From CAZIUL01 sp964542475 (GTDB taxonomy: Bacteria > Planctomycetota > B15-G4 > CAYZWU01), in NCBI GenBank assembly GCA_964542475.1, contig CAZIUL010000065.1, forward strand, positions 1 to 22,951: a stretch of DNA of 22,951 nucleotides, read 5' to 3'. A program made the position numbers and the translations under genes. Shown here one piece after another: positions 14,857 through 22,951 of the stretch. How positions within the stretch are numbered: the first letter of the stretch is position 1; each line of letters begins with the position of its first letter. Below the pieces are notes generated by a model. The model was not told the origin of the DNA. It searched no databases and saw nothing but the letters and a program-made list of their open reading frames with translations.

Positions 14857-16116
14857 TTACCCGAAAAAAAGCCTGACAGCGTTGCCGATCCGCGCCATCT
14901 GGCCCCTGCCGAGCGGCGGATAAACAGGCAGGAGTAATAGCCTCTCTCCCAGGCGCTCCGACACTTCGAGGATCGAGCGCGCGTGCTCCTTTCCTCTGCC
15001 ATAAAGATGAACCGGCAGGTACGCGTACCGCGCCTCTATCCCGCGGCCCCTCAGGTGAACGGCCAGCGGGTTTTCCTTGCGGATGCCGGAGGCGTCCCTC
15101 TCCACGCGAAGCTCCGCGGTCTCAACAACGAACCTCGTTGGAACGCAGCCGTCGGGCATGGACAGCACCCTCAGCCCCGGGATGTCGCTCAGCTCCTCTG
15201 CGAGGCATACCATGTTTTGCCGCCTTTTTTCAGCCATGGTTTCGAGCTTTCGAACCTGGGCTGCCGCAACGGCCGCGAATATCCCGGCAGCAGCCCTGTT
15301 CTCTATGGGGACCGCGGTGCCGCCGCCCCCGCCGATGCGAAGCCGCGCTCTTGCGCCCTCCAGGACCTTGTCCATCGGGCCGCTGAAACGGTGCAGCATG
15401 TCCTGCCACAAGAAACGTGTAAAAATAAACGCCGCGCGCCTCCACGAAGGAGGCAGCACGGGCGGCCGCATCCCGGCAGCATTCTGAAACGCCCCGCCCT
15501 CGGGAAGCACGAGCACACCGCCCCCTCCCGCCACAGCGGACTTTCCCTGGGAAAAGCTGTAGAGCCCGGCGTCGCCGTGCATGCCTGAAGGACGCCCGTC
15601 CATTTCCTGGCCGATCGAGGCTGCCGCATCGTCGATCACTAAGGCCCCCGAGGAAGCGGCGAGCCCGGCGAACAGACCGACAGGGGAGGGCCTTCCGTAG
15701 ATGTGCGGCACAACGAACGCGAGTGTCTTTTGCGCGTCAAAAAGCTCGCTCGCGCTTTGGAAGTCCATGGAGAGATCGCTTGTGACATCGCAAAGCATTG
15801 GCTCGAGCCCTGCGGCGCAAACGCTGTCGCGCACAGCCCCGCACAGGAGAGACGGAAAGATCACCTGCTTTCGGCCGTCTGCCCCCGGCAGGTTCCTGCC
15901 CCATTCGAGGATCCACCGGAGCCCTGACCTGCCCCTTTCAAAGGCAACGGCCTCGGCAGCGCCGGTCAGCCCGGCAACTTCGCGCTCGAGTTTCTTCGCC
16001 CCCCCCGCGCCGAAGCAAGTGAAGCTGAGCACGGATCTCAGAACAGCGCCGAACTCGGAAGCGCCCCATGAAACGTTGACCAGGGGAACAGGGTAAAACC
16101 ACTCAAAAAAGCGCAA
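14857..16116 (-). CDS. DegT/DnrJ/EryC1/StrS-like aminotransferase
   Basis: PLP-dependent enzymes of this family aminate nucleotide-linked keto-sugars for surface glycans. The 419-aa protein has the N-terminal VNVSWGASEFGAVLRSV, a cofactor-domain stretch VVPHIYGRPSP, ALVIDDAAASIGQ with the PLP-contacting aspartate, and the internal-aldimine lysine K192 in YSFSQGKSAVAGGGG. The C-terminal region has YLPVHLYG and LLLPVYPPLG. It is more divergent than typical sugar aminotransferases, with a Gly-rich insert near residue 270. Translation starts at TTG 16116, 14 nt after the 107-aa gene, with AAGGTG upstream. It lies in the mutL operon, so a non-glycan role is possible. Confidence 0.85.
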   Translation of the reverse strand: MRFFEWFYPVPLVNVSWGASEFGAVLRSVLSFTCFGAGGAKKLEREVAGLTGAAEAVAFERGRSGLRWILEWGRNLPGADGRKQVIFPSLLCGAVRDSVCAAGLEPMLCDVTSDLSMDFQSASELFDAQKTLAFVVPHIYGRPSPVGLFAGLAASSGALVIDDAAASIGQEMDGRPSGMHGDAGLYSFSQGKSAVAGGGGVLVLPEGGAFQNAAGMRPPVLPPSWRRAAFIFTRFLWQDMLHRFSGPMDKVLEGARARLRIGGGGGTAVPIENRAAAGIFAAVAAAQVRKLETMAEKRRQNMVCLAEELSDIPGLRVLSMPDGCVPTRFVVETAELRVERDASGIRKENPLAVHLRGRGIEARYAYLPVHLYGRGKEHARSILEVSERLGERLLLLPVYPPLGRGQMARIGNAVRLFFG

Positions 16117-16130
16117 GGTTCGTGCACCTT

Positions 16131-16454
16131 TCAGTCGTCGACATCTTTTGGAACCGATCCGTCCTTTCCAGCGTGAGAGCTGTCCCGAATCTTCTTCACG
16201 AGAAGCTCAAGGCTCCGCCGGTCCTCGAGAAGCGCTGCATAACGCTTGTAATCGCGCATCGGAAACACGGCCTGCACGAGCGGGCCAAGGAAGATCATGG
16301 CCTGACCGGCGATAAAACTCAAGGGTCTTGCCGCCTCGATACAGAAAACAGCCATGGCATCGAGCTTCTTCTCAACGATTTTCTGTGCGAGCTCCTCGAT
16401 GAGAGCCTCGTCGCTGATGCCGGTTGCATCGCTTTCCTTGCCTGGCGCGCTCAT
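16131..16454 (-). CDS. Conserved 107-aa protein of unknown function
   Basis: A small protein with helix-rich pattern: EELAQKIVEKKLDAMAVFCI, then a hydrophobic stretch PLSFIAGQAMIFLGPLVQAV, and an acidic/basic helix YAALLEDRRSLELLVKKI. I know similar short proteins in Deltaproteobacteria, but no function. Its ATG overlaps the stop of the 377-aa gene (ATGA), so it is translated with the mutL set. The central hydrophobic segment could be a membrane contact, or buried core. Confidence 0.8.
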   Translation of the reverse strand: MSAPGKESDATGISDEALIEELAQKIVEKKLDAMAVFCIEAARPLSFIAGQAMIFLGPLVQAVFPMRDYKRYAALLEDRRSLELLVKKIRDSSHAGKDGSVPKDVDD

Positions 16455-17584
16455 CCGTCAATGATCTCCACGTTCGCTCTCGGGAGCTCGAAAAGCTCCC
16501 CCCCATCAGCACGGATCACAACGACCCGCGTGATGGTTTCCGAGCCCATCCGCCTCGGCTCTGGAGGGAGCTCCTCAACCTTCCCTGTGGTTCCAAAGCC
16601 CGGGTCGCGGATGATACGGACAGCGGTTCCCACGCTCAGATCGGTTCCCGCACAGGAGCTTTCCGGATGCGCGGCGCCGTCTGTTTCATTCTCATCCAAA
16701 GGAACTATCAGCTCGGGCCGGATCACCCCGGCGCGGATCTGTGTCGCGCCGTTCAGCGAGGCTCTTCGGCCTTCGTGCCTGCTGATGAGATCGAACGTGC
16801 ATCCCGACATTGCGATCGCTCCGAACCCCTCTGTGATCACCAGCGGCAAATCAAGCTTCTCGGCGCCTGTGATTGCAACGCCTATCTCATACCCCAGTAT
16901 CTTCTTGAGAACGCCGTAGCTCACGCCGCCGGCAACCACTCCGGCAGCGCCCGCGTCGGCAGCCGCCTGGTACGCTTGGGCGGATTCAAGCACGCCTGCG
17001 ATGAGAATCATGCCTTTGTCATCCGGGCTCACGGCATGCGCATCGAGCGCATCCGAAGGCTTGGGCGTCTTCACCTTGATCCCGCCCTGTGCTTCCCTGC
17101 CGATGCCGAAGATCCCCTGCACGAAAGCCGCAAGGGTGCGGACCTTCACTCCATCGTCGGGCAGAACCTCGGTAACGCGGCCGTTGATGTAGGCGTTCAC
17201 CTCCACCGGGATGGGAGGTTCGCGGAAGATGATCTGCCCGGTCGCGCTTGAGACGGTTTCGATGGTTCCGGTCACAGGGGCATGAAGGGCCGTCCTGAAG
17301 AATCCCAGGAAACCTCGGGAACGGCCCAGAAGCTCTCCCTTGTCCACGCTATCGCCGGTTTTCTTGAGCAGAAGCGCCTCGACCCCGGCCGGCTCTACGT
17401 TCAAGATCGCAGCCGCGTTCAAGGGGTAGACGCTTCCAGGGAGCCTGGTCCTGGCAACGGCCGTGTCATCCTTCACGCGCTCCCCCTTGCTGACGAGAAT
17501 CTCCCCCTTGATGGGAAGGCGCCTGATCTTCTCGACCTCGGTGCGCTCCTTTATGAAAAGCCCTGGTGAGTATGCGCCGGCCAT
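16451..17584 (-). CDS. Barrel-sandwich/KOW-like conserved protein, MutL partner
   Basis: This 377-aa protein has no assigned function. Residues ~20-120 contain two stretches like biotinyl/lipoyl or RnfC sandwich folds: IKGEILVSKGERVKDDTAVA and LHAPVTGTIETVSSATGQII. The middle domain has AGAAGVVAGGVSYGVLKKIL, GYEIGVAITGAEKLDLPLVI, then TEGFG and NGATQIRAGVIRPELIVP. The C-terminal part (VGTAVRIIRDPGFGTTGKVE) looks KOW-like and ends LPRANVEII. The absence of an MKM lysine argues against biotin attachment. Its ATG lies 1 nt after the mutL stop, so co-translation is likely. I recall related proteins beside MutL-like genes in other anaerobes. Confidence 0.8.
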   Translation of the reverse strand: MAGAYSPGLFIKERTEVEKIRRLPIKGEILVSKGERVKDDTAVARTRLPGSVYPLNAAAILNVEPAGVEALLLKKTGDSVDKGELLGRSRGFLGFFRTALHAPVTGTIETVSSATGQIIFREPPIPVEVNAYINGRVTEVLPDDGVKVRTLAAFVQGIFGIGREAQGGIKVKTPKPSDALDAHAVSPDDKGMILIAGVLESAQAYQAAADAGAAGVVAGGVSYGVLKKILGYEIGVAITGAEKLDLPLVITEGFGAIAMSGCTFDLISRHEGRRASLNGATQIRAGVIRPELIVPLDENETDGAAHPESSCAGTDLSVGTAVRIIRDPGFGTTGKVEELPPEPRRMGSETITRVVVIRADGGELFELPRANVEIIDG

Positions 17585-17585
17585 A

Positions 17586-19406
17586 TCAGTCGCCCCCCCC
17601 GAGGTCCGGGTATTCGCTCACTGCCGTCTTCCAGGACCGCAGCAGGCGTATCCGCTCATCCGGATCATGCGCAAACTCCATCGGATCCCTGCCGCGGCAG
17701 TCGAGAATCACTCCTGCTTCGCCGCCGGAGAGCTCGCATTCCACAACAGCTCCGGATCCTGCGCCGAGGTTCATTCCGCGGGCGGGTGAAAAGAGGGCTC
17801 GCGCTTTTTCGTTTGCCTTCAAAGGGAGAGCGGCTAGCTCTCCGAAACGCAGCTCCCTCTCGTATACAGCTCCATCCGGAAGGATAATCCGTGCCCTCAT
17901 GCATGGCTTTCCCACCGCTTTTTTGCCGGTGGGAGAAACACATGTCCCCAGCGGCACAAGGCAGTCCTTCCAGAAGACCTCGGCTGCCGCTTCCTTGTTT
18001 TTTGCCGACAAAACGCCGAGATGGGGCATCATGAAGATCGAGTCAACAGCGAGCCTGGTCACCCCTTCCGGCAGAAAGGCATCGATCATCATCATGGCTG
18101 CCTGCGCGCGGCGCGGGGCATGGGAAAGAACACCGCCTGACCCGATCAAGAGGTCGAGTGCCATCATGTCAACTATACTCTTGTTCTCGTCCCGGCCCGC
18201 GAAAGCCTCCGACATCGTACGCTGAGTCCGCCGGCCCTCGAGGTTAACCGCGAACGAGGCGTGCTGGATGAACGACAGCCTGAGCGCCTCCCTTGCCACT
18301 GCCTGCTCGACCATGAGATCTTCGATTGTCTGGGGAATTGTTGTCGGCCGGATCATCTTGTTGCCGATCCGGTCCCTCAGCATTTCTTCGTTTGTGTCGA
18401 ACGGCAACCACCTCATGACATTACCGATTCCGGCCTCGGCCAGGACGTTCGAGATCGAGTAGCTCATCCCGAGGTTTGCTGAAACCGTCCTGTTGAAAGA
18501 ACCGTCGAAAACGGAGAAGACATCCGTGGTCGCGCCGCCGATGTCCACTCCCATGACGGAGATCTTCTCCTGCTCTGCAACGGTTACAATCAGGCTACCC
18601 ACCGCGCCCGGGGTCGGCATGATCGGCGCGTGGGTCCATGAGATGAGCTTCTTGTAACCCGGTGCCTGGGCCATCACGTGCTCCAGGAAAAGATCGTGGA
18701 TCTTTTCGCGGGCGGGCACGAGGTTCTCCCGGTCGAGCGCGGGGCGCACGTTCGCCACGATGTCGAGATCAACGGCCTGGCCGAGGATCTCCTTTACCTT
18801 GTCAGCGACGCGGCTGTTTCCCCCGTAGATGACGGGGAGCTCGAATGTCATCCCTAGCCTCGGGCGCGGGTTTGCAGCCTTTATCAGCTCTGCCATCTCG
18901 AGGATGTGCGATTCCGTTCCACCGTCGATGCCGCCTGACAGCAGCATCATGTCCGGCCTGAGCTCCCGTATCTTTGTTATCTTCTCGTGCGGTAGCAGGC
19001 CGTCGTTGTGCGCGAACACATCCATGACAATTGCGCCCGCCCCGAGTGCGGCGCGTGACGCGGAGCGGCCGGTCATGCTTTTTACAACGCCCGCGACCAT
19101 CATCTGCAGCCCTCCCCCGGCCGAGCTCGTGGAAAGGTACATGTCGGCGCCGCACCCGTTTTTCGCCGGTGAAACGATCTTTTCGTCTTCGAGGAGCTTA
19201 CGCCCGGAAAGCTCCTCGATCTCGATTATCGAGTTGATTACCCCGCGTGTCACATCTTCGTGGGGCGCCTCGACCGTCGTAGGCGCCTCCCCGCGGCAGA
19301 GAAGGCGGTACGAACCCTCCTGCCTGCCCACGAGAATCGCTTTTGTTGTGGTGGACCCGCAGTCCGTGATAAGGTAACAATCCGGACCAGCCGCCTCCTT
19401 TTCCAT
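17586..19406 (-). CDS. MutL/GlmL-like ASKHA ATPase (glutamate mutase accessory family)
   Basis: Proteins called MutL/GlmL in B12-dependent glutamate or ornithine mutase loci belong to the ASKHA (actin/Hsp70/sugar kinase) ATPases. Their role is thought to be chaperone or reactivase-like, but is not firmly established. They are unrelated to mismatch-repair MutL. The 606-aa product has phosphate-1 DCGSTTTKA at residues 15-23 and a second VDIGGATTDVFSVF from D288. Others are GNSRVADKV, MRWLPFDTNEEML and LLIGSGGVLSHAP. The ATG at 19406 is chosen over TTG 19412 because GGAG lies 8 nt upstream. No mutase subunit gene is in the window. The nearest B12 enzyme is the MetH-like gene downstream on the other strand. 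Confidence 0.9.
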   Translation of the reverse strand: MEKEAAGPDCYLITDCGSTTTKAILVGRQEGSYRLLCRGEAPTTVEAPHEDVTRGVINSIIEIEELSGRKLLEDEKIVSPAKNGCGADMYLSTSSAGGGLQMMVAGVVKSMTGRSASRAALGAGAIVMDVFAHNDGLLPHEKITKIRELRPDMMLLSGGIDGGTESHILEMAELIKAANPRPRLGMTFELPVIYGGNSRVADKVKEILGQAVDLDIVANVRPALDRENLVPAREKIHDLFLEHVMAQAPGYKKLISWTHAPIMPTPGAVGSLIVTVAEQEKISVMGVDIGGATTDVFSVFDGSFNRTVSANLGMSYSISNVLAEAGIGNVMRWLPFDTNEEMLRDRIGNKMIRPTTIPQTIEDLMVEQAVAREALRLSFIQHASFAVNLEGRRTQRTMSEAFAGRDENKSIVDMMALDLLIGSGGVLSHAPRRAQAAMMMIDAFLPEGVTRLAVDSIFMMPHLGVLSAKNKEAAAEVFWKDCLVPLGTCVSPTGKKAVGKPCMRARIILPDGAVYERELRFGELAALPLKANEKARALFSPARGMNLGAGSGAVVECELSGGEAGVILDCRGRDPMEFAHDPDERIRLLRSWKTAVSEYPDLGGGD

Positions 19407-19483
19407 GCGCAAGGCTCCAACATTTCGAAGATATCGGTTACAATGCCCATGATGCAGGTTCTTTGCGTGGAAGCAAGAGGCTC

Positions 19484-20302
19484 ATGAACACGATTTCCGT
19501 AATCATACCCGTATTCAACCGTGCGGCAATGGTCATGGAAGCGGTGCGCTCGGTCGCCTGCCAGTCGAGGCCGGCTGACGAGATCATTGTTGTGGATGAC
19601 GGATCCGATGACGGAAGCGGCGAGGCTGCGGCGGGCATGAGCGGCGTTGCTCTGGTTAAACAGCGGAACATGGGGATAAGCTCGGCGCGGAACTCAGGAA
19701 TCAGGGCAGCGAGCGGGCATTACATCGCATTCCTTGATTCGGACGACCTCTGGGAAAAGGACAAGCTGCTCCTGCAGGAAAGGTTCATGGACGCCCACCC
19801 CGAGGTTCCCCTGTGCCACACCGATGAGAGGTGGATAAGAAACGGCAAGCGGGTGAATCCGAAAGAATACCACCGCAAGGAAGGCGGGTTTCTTTTCCTG
19901 AGATCGCTGGAGCGCTGCCTCATCTCGCCCTCCGCTGTCATGATCAGGCGGGATCTTTTTCCGGTGTGCGGGCTGTTTGACGAGTCGCTTGCCGTGTGCG
20001 AGGACTACGACCTCTGGCTCCGTATCGCCGCGCGCTATCCGGCCGGATTCATCGATATGCCCCTCACAATAAAAAGAGGCGGGCACGCTGACCAGCTCTC
20101 ACGCAAGCTGAAAAAGATGGACCTTTACCGTTTGCGCGCCCTGGAAAAGGTGATCCGCAGCGGATGGCTTTGCGCGTCCTACAAAAACGCGGCCGTTGCA
20201 AAGGCCGGAGAGAAAGCTGACATCATCATCAAGGGGTATGCAAAACGCGGCAGGAAAAAAGAGGCTGCCGAACTGGCTCAGTGGGTGGACGATTTCAGGT
20301 AA
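19484..20302 (+). CDS. Family 2 glycosyltransferase
   Basis: A 272-aa GT-A fold transferase. The N-terminal nucleotide-sugar site is ISVIIPVFNRAAM, with IIVVDDGSDDGS and the metal-binding FLDSDDLW. The acceptor-side motif ESLAVCEDYDLWLRIAARYP holds the likely catalytic ED. The frame is open to TTG 19463, but ATG 19484 starts the fold. Its Shine-Dalgarno (AAGAGG) is close at 3 nt. It is divergent from the mutL operon, with only 77 nt between starts, so both promoters share that gap. Substrate is unknown; surface glycan synthesis is likely. Confidence 0.88.
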   Translation: MNTISVIIPVFNRAAMVMEAVRSVACQSRPADEIIVVDDGSDDGSGEAAAGMSGVALVKQRNMGISSARNSGIRAASGHYIAFLDSDDLWEKDKLLLQERFMDAHPEVPLCHTDERWIRNGKRVNPKEYHRKEGGFLFLRSLERCLISPSAVMIRRDLFPVCGLFDESLAVCEDYDLWLRIAARYPAGFIDMPLTIKRGGHADQLSRKLKKMDLYRLRALEKVIRSGWLCASYKNAAVAKAGEKADIIIKGYAKRGRKKEAAELAQWVDDFR

Positions 20303-20346
20303 GAAAACCGGTTTCGCGCCGGATTACCGATAAGCAATTGACTATC

Positions 20347-20374
20347 AGGCTGTAGGCTGTAGGCTGTAGGCTGT
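20347..20374. repeat. Four tandem copies of AGGCTGT
   Basis: Exact heptanucleotide repeats lie in the gap upstream of the MetH-like gene. Copy number of such short repeats can change by slippage. No known regulatory role is visible. Confidence 0.8.
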
Positions 20375-20462
20375 TTAAATAGGAGGAGAATAAGGCAGAA
20401 ATATAATACTGCTGTACGTTTTACGTCTTCAGCCACATTATCCAATGGGTCGATAGATTATC

Positions 20463-22949
20463 ATGATTTCCCAGGATGGACACATAGCTGTTGAAAGCCA
20501 CCTGAGTCCAAAGGAGCGAAAAAAGGAAATCCTTTCCCGCATGCGGGAAAGGGTGCTTCTTCTGGATGGAGGTATGGGCAGCCTTCTGCAGATACGTGGG
20601 CTCAAGGCGGGCCAGGCGCCGGAACAGTTCATGCTCGAGCATCCGGAAAAGGTCGAACAGGTGCACTCAGCTTATGTCGAGGCCGGCGCCGACATGGTCT
20701 TGACCAACACTTTCGGCGCTTCGCCGCTGAAGTTGAGGGATCACGGCCTCGAGAACAGGACAGAGGAAATAAACCGTCTCGCGATCCGGACCGCGCGCAA
20801 GGCTGCCAAAGGCAGAGCCCTCGTGCTGGCTGACATCGGTCCTTCAGGACAGTTCCTGAAACCGATAGGAAGCCTGAACTTCGACTCGGCTTTTGCAAGC
20901 TTCGAGAAGCAGGTAGAGGCGATTGTGAAGGAGAGACCGGACGCGATCATCATGGAGACGATCTCCGACCTGAGAGAGGCCAGGGCCATTGCCATGGCTG
21001 TCCGAAAACACTTCGACGGCCTGTTCATCGCACAGATGACCTTCACTGAAGACGGAACGACCGTGACAGGCACTGATCCGCTGAGCGCGCTGTGCGTTCT
21101 GGAAAGCCTGGGCATCGATGTTTTCGGGGCCAACTGCAGCGTCGGCCCCGAGCAGCTCCTGCCGGTTATCGAAACTCTTGGCAAGCGGACCGGCATCCCC
21201 ATATCCGTCGAACCCAACGCGGGCATGCCGGAGTTGGTAGGGGGTGAGACCTGCTACCCTACAACGCCCGAGCGGTTTGCAGGGATCTGCACGGCGTTCG
21301 TTTCCGCTGGGGCAAACATCATCGGTGGATGCTGCGGAACCACGCCGGAGTTCATCAAGGTTCTCAAGAACGCGTTGAACGGCCTGAAACCGGTTTCCAG
21401 GGAAGAGCCGCTCACGTCGAGGCTGGCGGGACGTTTCATGACAATGGAAGTGGCTGATCACCTTCCGGTCAAGATAATCGGCGAGCGTATCAACCCGACC
21501 GCGCGAAAAAAATTCAGCCTGGAGCTGAAGGAGGGCGTGCTGACCAGCGTCCGGAAGGAAGCGGTCCGCCAGGAAAAGGCAGGGGCATCGATCCTGGACA
21601 TCAACGTAGGCGCCATCGGCGTAAACGAGCCTGAGCTAATGCGCCGCGCGGTCAACCTTGTGCAGGAGTGCTCGAGGCTGCCTTTAAGCCTGGACTCGTC
21701 CGATGAAGCGGCCATCGAAGCAGGGCTAAAGGAAGTGGCGGGCAAGTGCCTCATCAACTCGGTGAACGGCGAAAAGCAAAAGCTCGACGCTGTTCTGCCT
21801 CTTGTCAAAGAATACGGCGCTGCGGTGCTGGGGCTCACTCTGGACGGGGAAGGGATCCCGGATACCGTTGAAAAACGAATCGAAATCGCCTCGCGCATCA
21901 TCGAGGCTACCGACGGATATTCCATCCCGCGAAAGGATGTGTACATCGACCCGCTTTGCCTCACGGTCAGCACCCTTCAGGATCAGGCGATCAACTCGCT
22001 GAAAGCGGTCGAGGAGATCAAGAAACGGTTCGGGGTCAGGACCGTGCTCGGGCTCTCAAACATCTCGTTCGGCATGCCCGAGCGCTCGGTGATCAACAGG
22101 GTGTTTTTGTCAATGGCGCTTCAGTCAGGGCTTGATGTTCCTATTGTCAACCCGCTCAATTCCGAGCTTATGAGGGAGATACGGGCCAGCGATCTTCTGC
22201 TCGGCAAGGACAGGGGCGGCAAGATCTACATCATGAAAGCCGCCGAGAGAGCCGACCGGGACAGTGACAAGAAACCCGCCCCGCATAAACCGAAGATATC
22301 ATCGAAGTCGCCCGGCGATGTGCTGTTCGAGGACGTTGTCGACGGAGACAGGGAAAACATCCTCGGACATCTCGACGCTGTGCTGGCAGCGGGCGAACTC
22401 CCCCAGTCCATCAACGAAAAACACCTCATCCCAGCACTGCTGGAGGTCGGCAGGCGATTTGACAAGAAGGAGTTCTACCTGCCGCAGGTAATCCTGGCCG
22501 CGGAAGCGATGAAGCTGGCTTTCGAAAAGATCAAGCCGCTGATCCCCAAGGAAAACCCCGCCTTCGTACGGGGAAAAGTGATTCTCGCCACGGTGAAGGG
22601 GGATGTGCACGACATTGGCAAGAACATCGTGAGCGCCATCCTGGAAACCCACGGCTACCAGGTCACGGATCTGGGAAAGAACGTGGAATCCGAGGAGATA
22701 GTTAAACGAACATTGGAGGAGGATGCTGATCTGCTGGGTCTATCCGCACTAATGACCACAACCATGACGGAGATGGAAATGGTGGTTAAGCAGCTGAAAA
22801 AGAAGGGGGCAAGGGCCGGGATTATCATTGGAGGAGCGGTGACGACCAGGGCCTTCGCAGAATCAATCGGGGCGGACGGCTATGCACAAGACGCCATGTC
22901 AGCCGTGCCTGAGGTGAATAAGATCATCGAGAAAGTGCGGCGGGCTTGA
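20463..22949 (+). CDS. B12-dependent methionine synthase lacking the AdoMet reactivation domain
   Basis: The enzyme moves a methyl group from methyltetrahydrofolate to homocysteine through cobalamin. The 828-aa protein carries three of the four MetH modules. The homocysteine barrel has LLLDGGMGSLLQ and zinc ligands C225, C290 and C291 (GGCCGTT). The pterin barrel begins IIGERINPTARKKF. The B12 helical cap (LIPALLEVGRRFDKKEFYLP) and Rossmann fold with DVHDIGKN, where H716 is the cobalt ligand, close the protein. It ends at KIIEKVRRA. E. coli MetH is ~1227 aa and has a C-terminal activation domain, absent here. The ATG at 20463 lacks a Shine-Dalgarno; an ATG at 20541 is an alternative start. 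Confidence 0.93.
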   Translation: MISQDGHIAVESHLSPKERKKEILSRMRERVLLLDGGMGSLLQIRGLKAGQAPEQFMLEHPEKVEQVHSAYVEAGADMVLTNTFGASPLKLRDHGLENRTEEINRLAIRTARKAAKGRALVLADIGPSGQFLKPIGSLNFDSAFASFEKQVEAIVKERPDAIIMETISDLREARAIAMAVRKHFDGLFIAQMTFTEDGTTVTGTDPLSALCVLESLGIDVFGANCSVGPEQLLPVIETLGKRTGIPISVEPNAGMPELVGGETCYPTTPERFAGICTAFVSAGANIIGGCCGTTPEFIKVLKNALNGLKPVSREEPLTSRLAGRFMTMEVADHLPVKIIGERINPTARKKFSLELKEGVLTSVRKEAVRQEKAGASILDINVGAIGVNEPELMRRAVNLVQECSRLPLSLDSSDEAAIEAGLKEVAGKCLINSVNGEKQKLDAVLPLVKEYGAAVLGLTLDGEGIPDTVEKRIEIASRIIEATDGYSIPRKDVYIDPLCLTVSTLQDQAINSLKAVEEIKKRFGVRTVLGLSNISFGMPERSVINRVFLSMALQSGLDVPIVNPLNSELMREIRASDLLLGKDRGGKIYIMKAAERADRDSDKKPAPHKPKISSKSPGDVLFEDVVDGDRENILGHLDAVLAAGELPQSINEKHLIPALLEVGRRFDKKEFYLPQVILAAEAMKLAFEKIKPLIPKENPAFVRGKVILATVKGDVHDIGKNIVSAILETHGYQVTDLGKNVESEEIVKRTLEEDADLLGLSALMTTTMTEMEMVVKQLKKKGARAGIIIGGAVTTRAFAESIGADGYAQDAMSAVPEVNKIIEKVRRA
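20531..20552. repeat. 22-bp perfect palindrome inside the metH 5' coding region
   Basis: Positions 20531-20552 are fully self-complementary, centred on GCATGC and with CCTTTCC at the end of the left arm. It covers the alternative ATG at 20541. It could act as an operator or mRNA hairpin, or be a palindromic repeat picked up within the gene. Confidence 0.65.
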
Positions 22950-22951
22950 GG

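Noticed and set aside
20338..20380. TTGACT with TTTAAAT as a metH promoter
   Set aside because: Spacing is about 30 bp, too long for a sigma70 promoter.

Overview
The window looks like a bacterial chromosome segment from a Gram-negative, anaerobe-like lineage, possibly Desulfobacterota (Deltaproteobacteria). This placement is an inference from gene content: a MetH without its reactivation domain, a MutL/GlmL-type ASKHA protein, a YgiQ radical SAM protein, a GxxExxY protein, and a beta-helix/FGE secreted protein. No rRNA or other strong taxonomic marker is present.

Left part, about 1-6532: an accessory, visibly more AT-rich and damaged region. It holds a secreted beta-helix plus formylglycine-generating-enzyme-like protein on the minus strand that loses its C-terminus at position ~54, exactly where a palindrome begins. 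Next come a truncated 51-codon gene start abutting the second half of a type I restriction specificity gene (hsdS), and an intact-looking hsdM with no hsdR in view. A HicB/HicA-like antitoxin-toxin pair follows on the minus strand. The region stops at the 3' end of a tRNA-Leu(UAG) gene (6533-6617, minus). A short coding-like remnant lies just beyond the tRNA terminator. This layout fits a decayed genomic island anchored at the tRNA gene.

Spacer 6618-7221: no gene, but several repeat structures. They are a perfect 21-bp inverted repeat, an 18-bp palindrome, a 23-nt solo copy of a repeat that also borders the GxxExxY gene, and one copy of a ~98-bp dispersed repeat whose second copy lies at 12320-12417.

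Middle part, 7222-12316, plus strand: a polytopic GT-C-like membrane protein, an RluA-type pseudouridine synthase, a tiny divergent bL34-like ribosomal protein gene with its own promoter and leader, and a YgiQ-family radical SAM protein.

Right part, 12431-19406, minus strand: a tightly spaced series. MutL/GlmL-like ASKHA protein, a 377-aa sandwich-domain/KOW-like protein, a 107-aa conserved small protein and a DegT-like aminotransferase form one unit with 1-nt, 4-nt-overlap and 14-nt junctions. A GxxExxY gene flanked by imperfect inverted repeats comes next and looks like an inserted cassette. An ATP-grasp ligase and a WaaE-like glycosyltransferase follow, overlapping by 4 nt. The aminotransferase, ligase and glycosyltransferase suggest surface-glycan synthesis.

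Divergent from mutL on the plus strand are a second GT2 glycosyltransferase and a three-module MetH-like methionine synthase (homocysteine, pterin and B12 modules) that lacks the C-terminal AdoMet reactivation domain. A MutL-type ASKHA protein near a reactivation-less corrinoid enzyme is the most interesting functional pairing here. The isolated bL34-like gene and the repeat/cassette traces are the other main points of interest.
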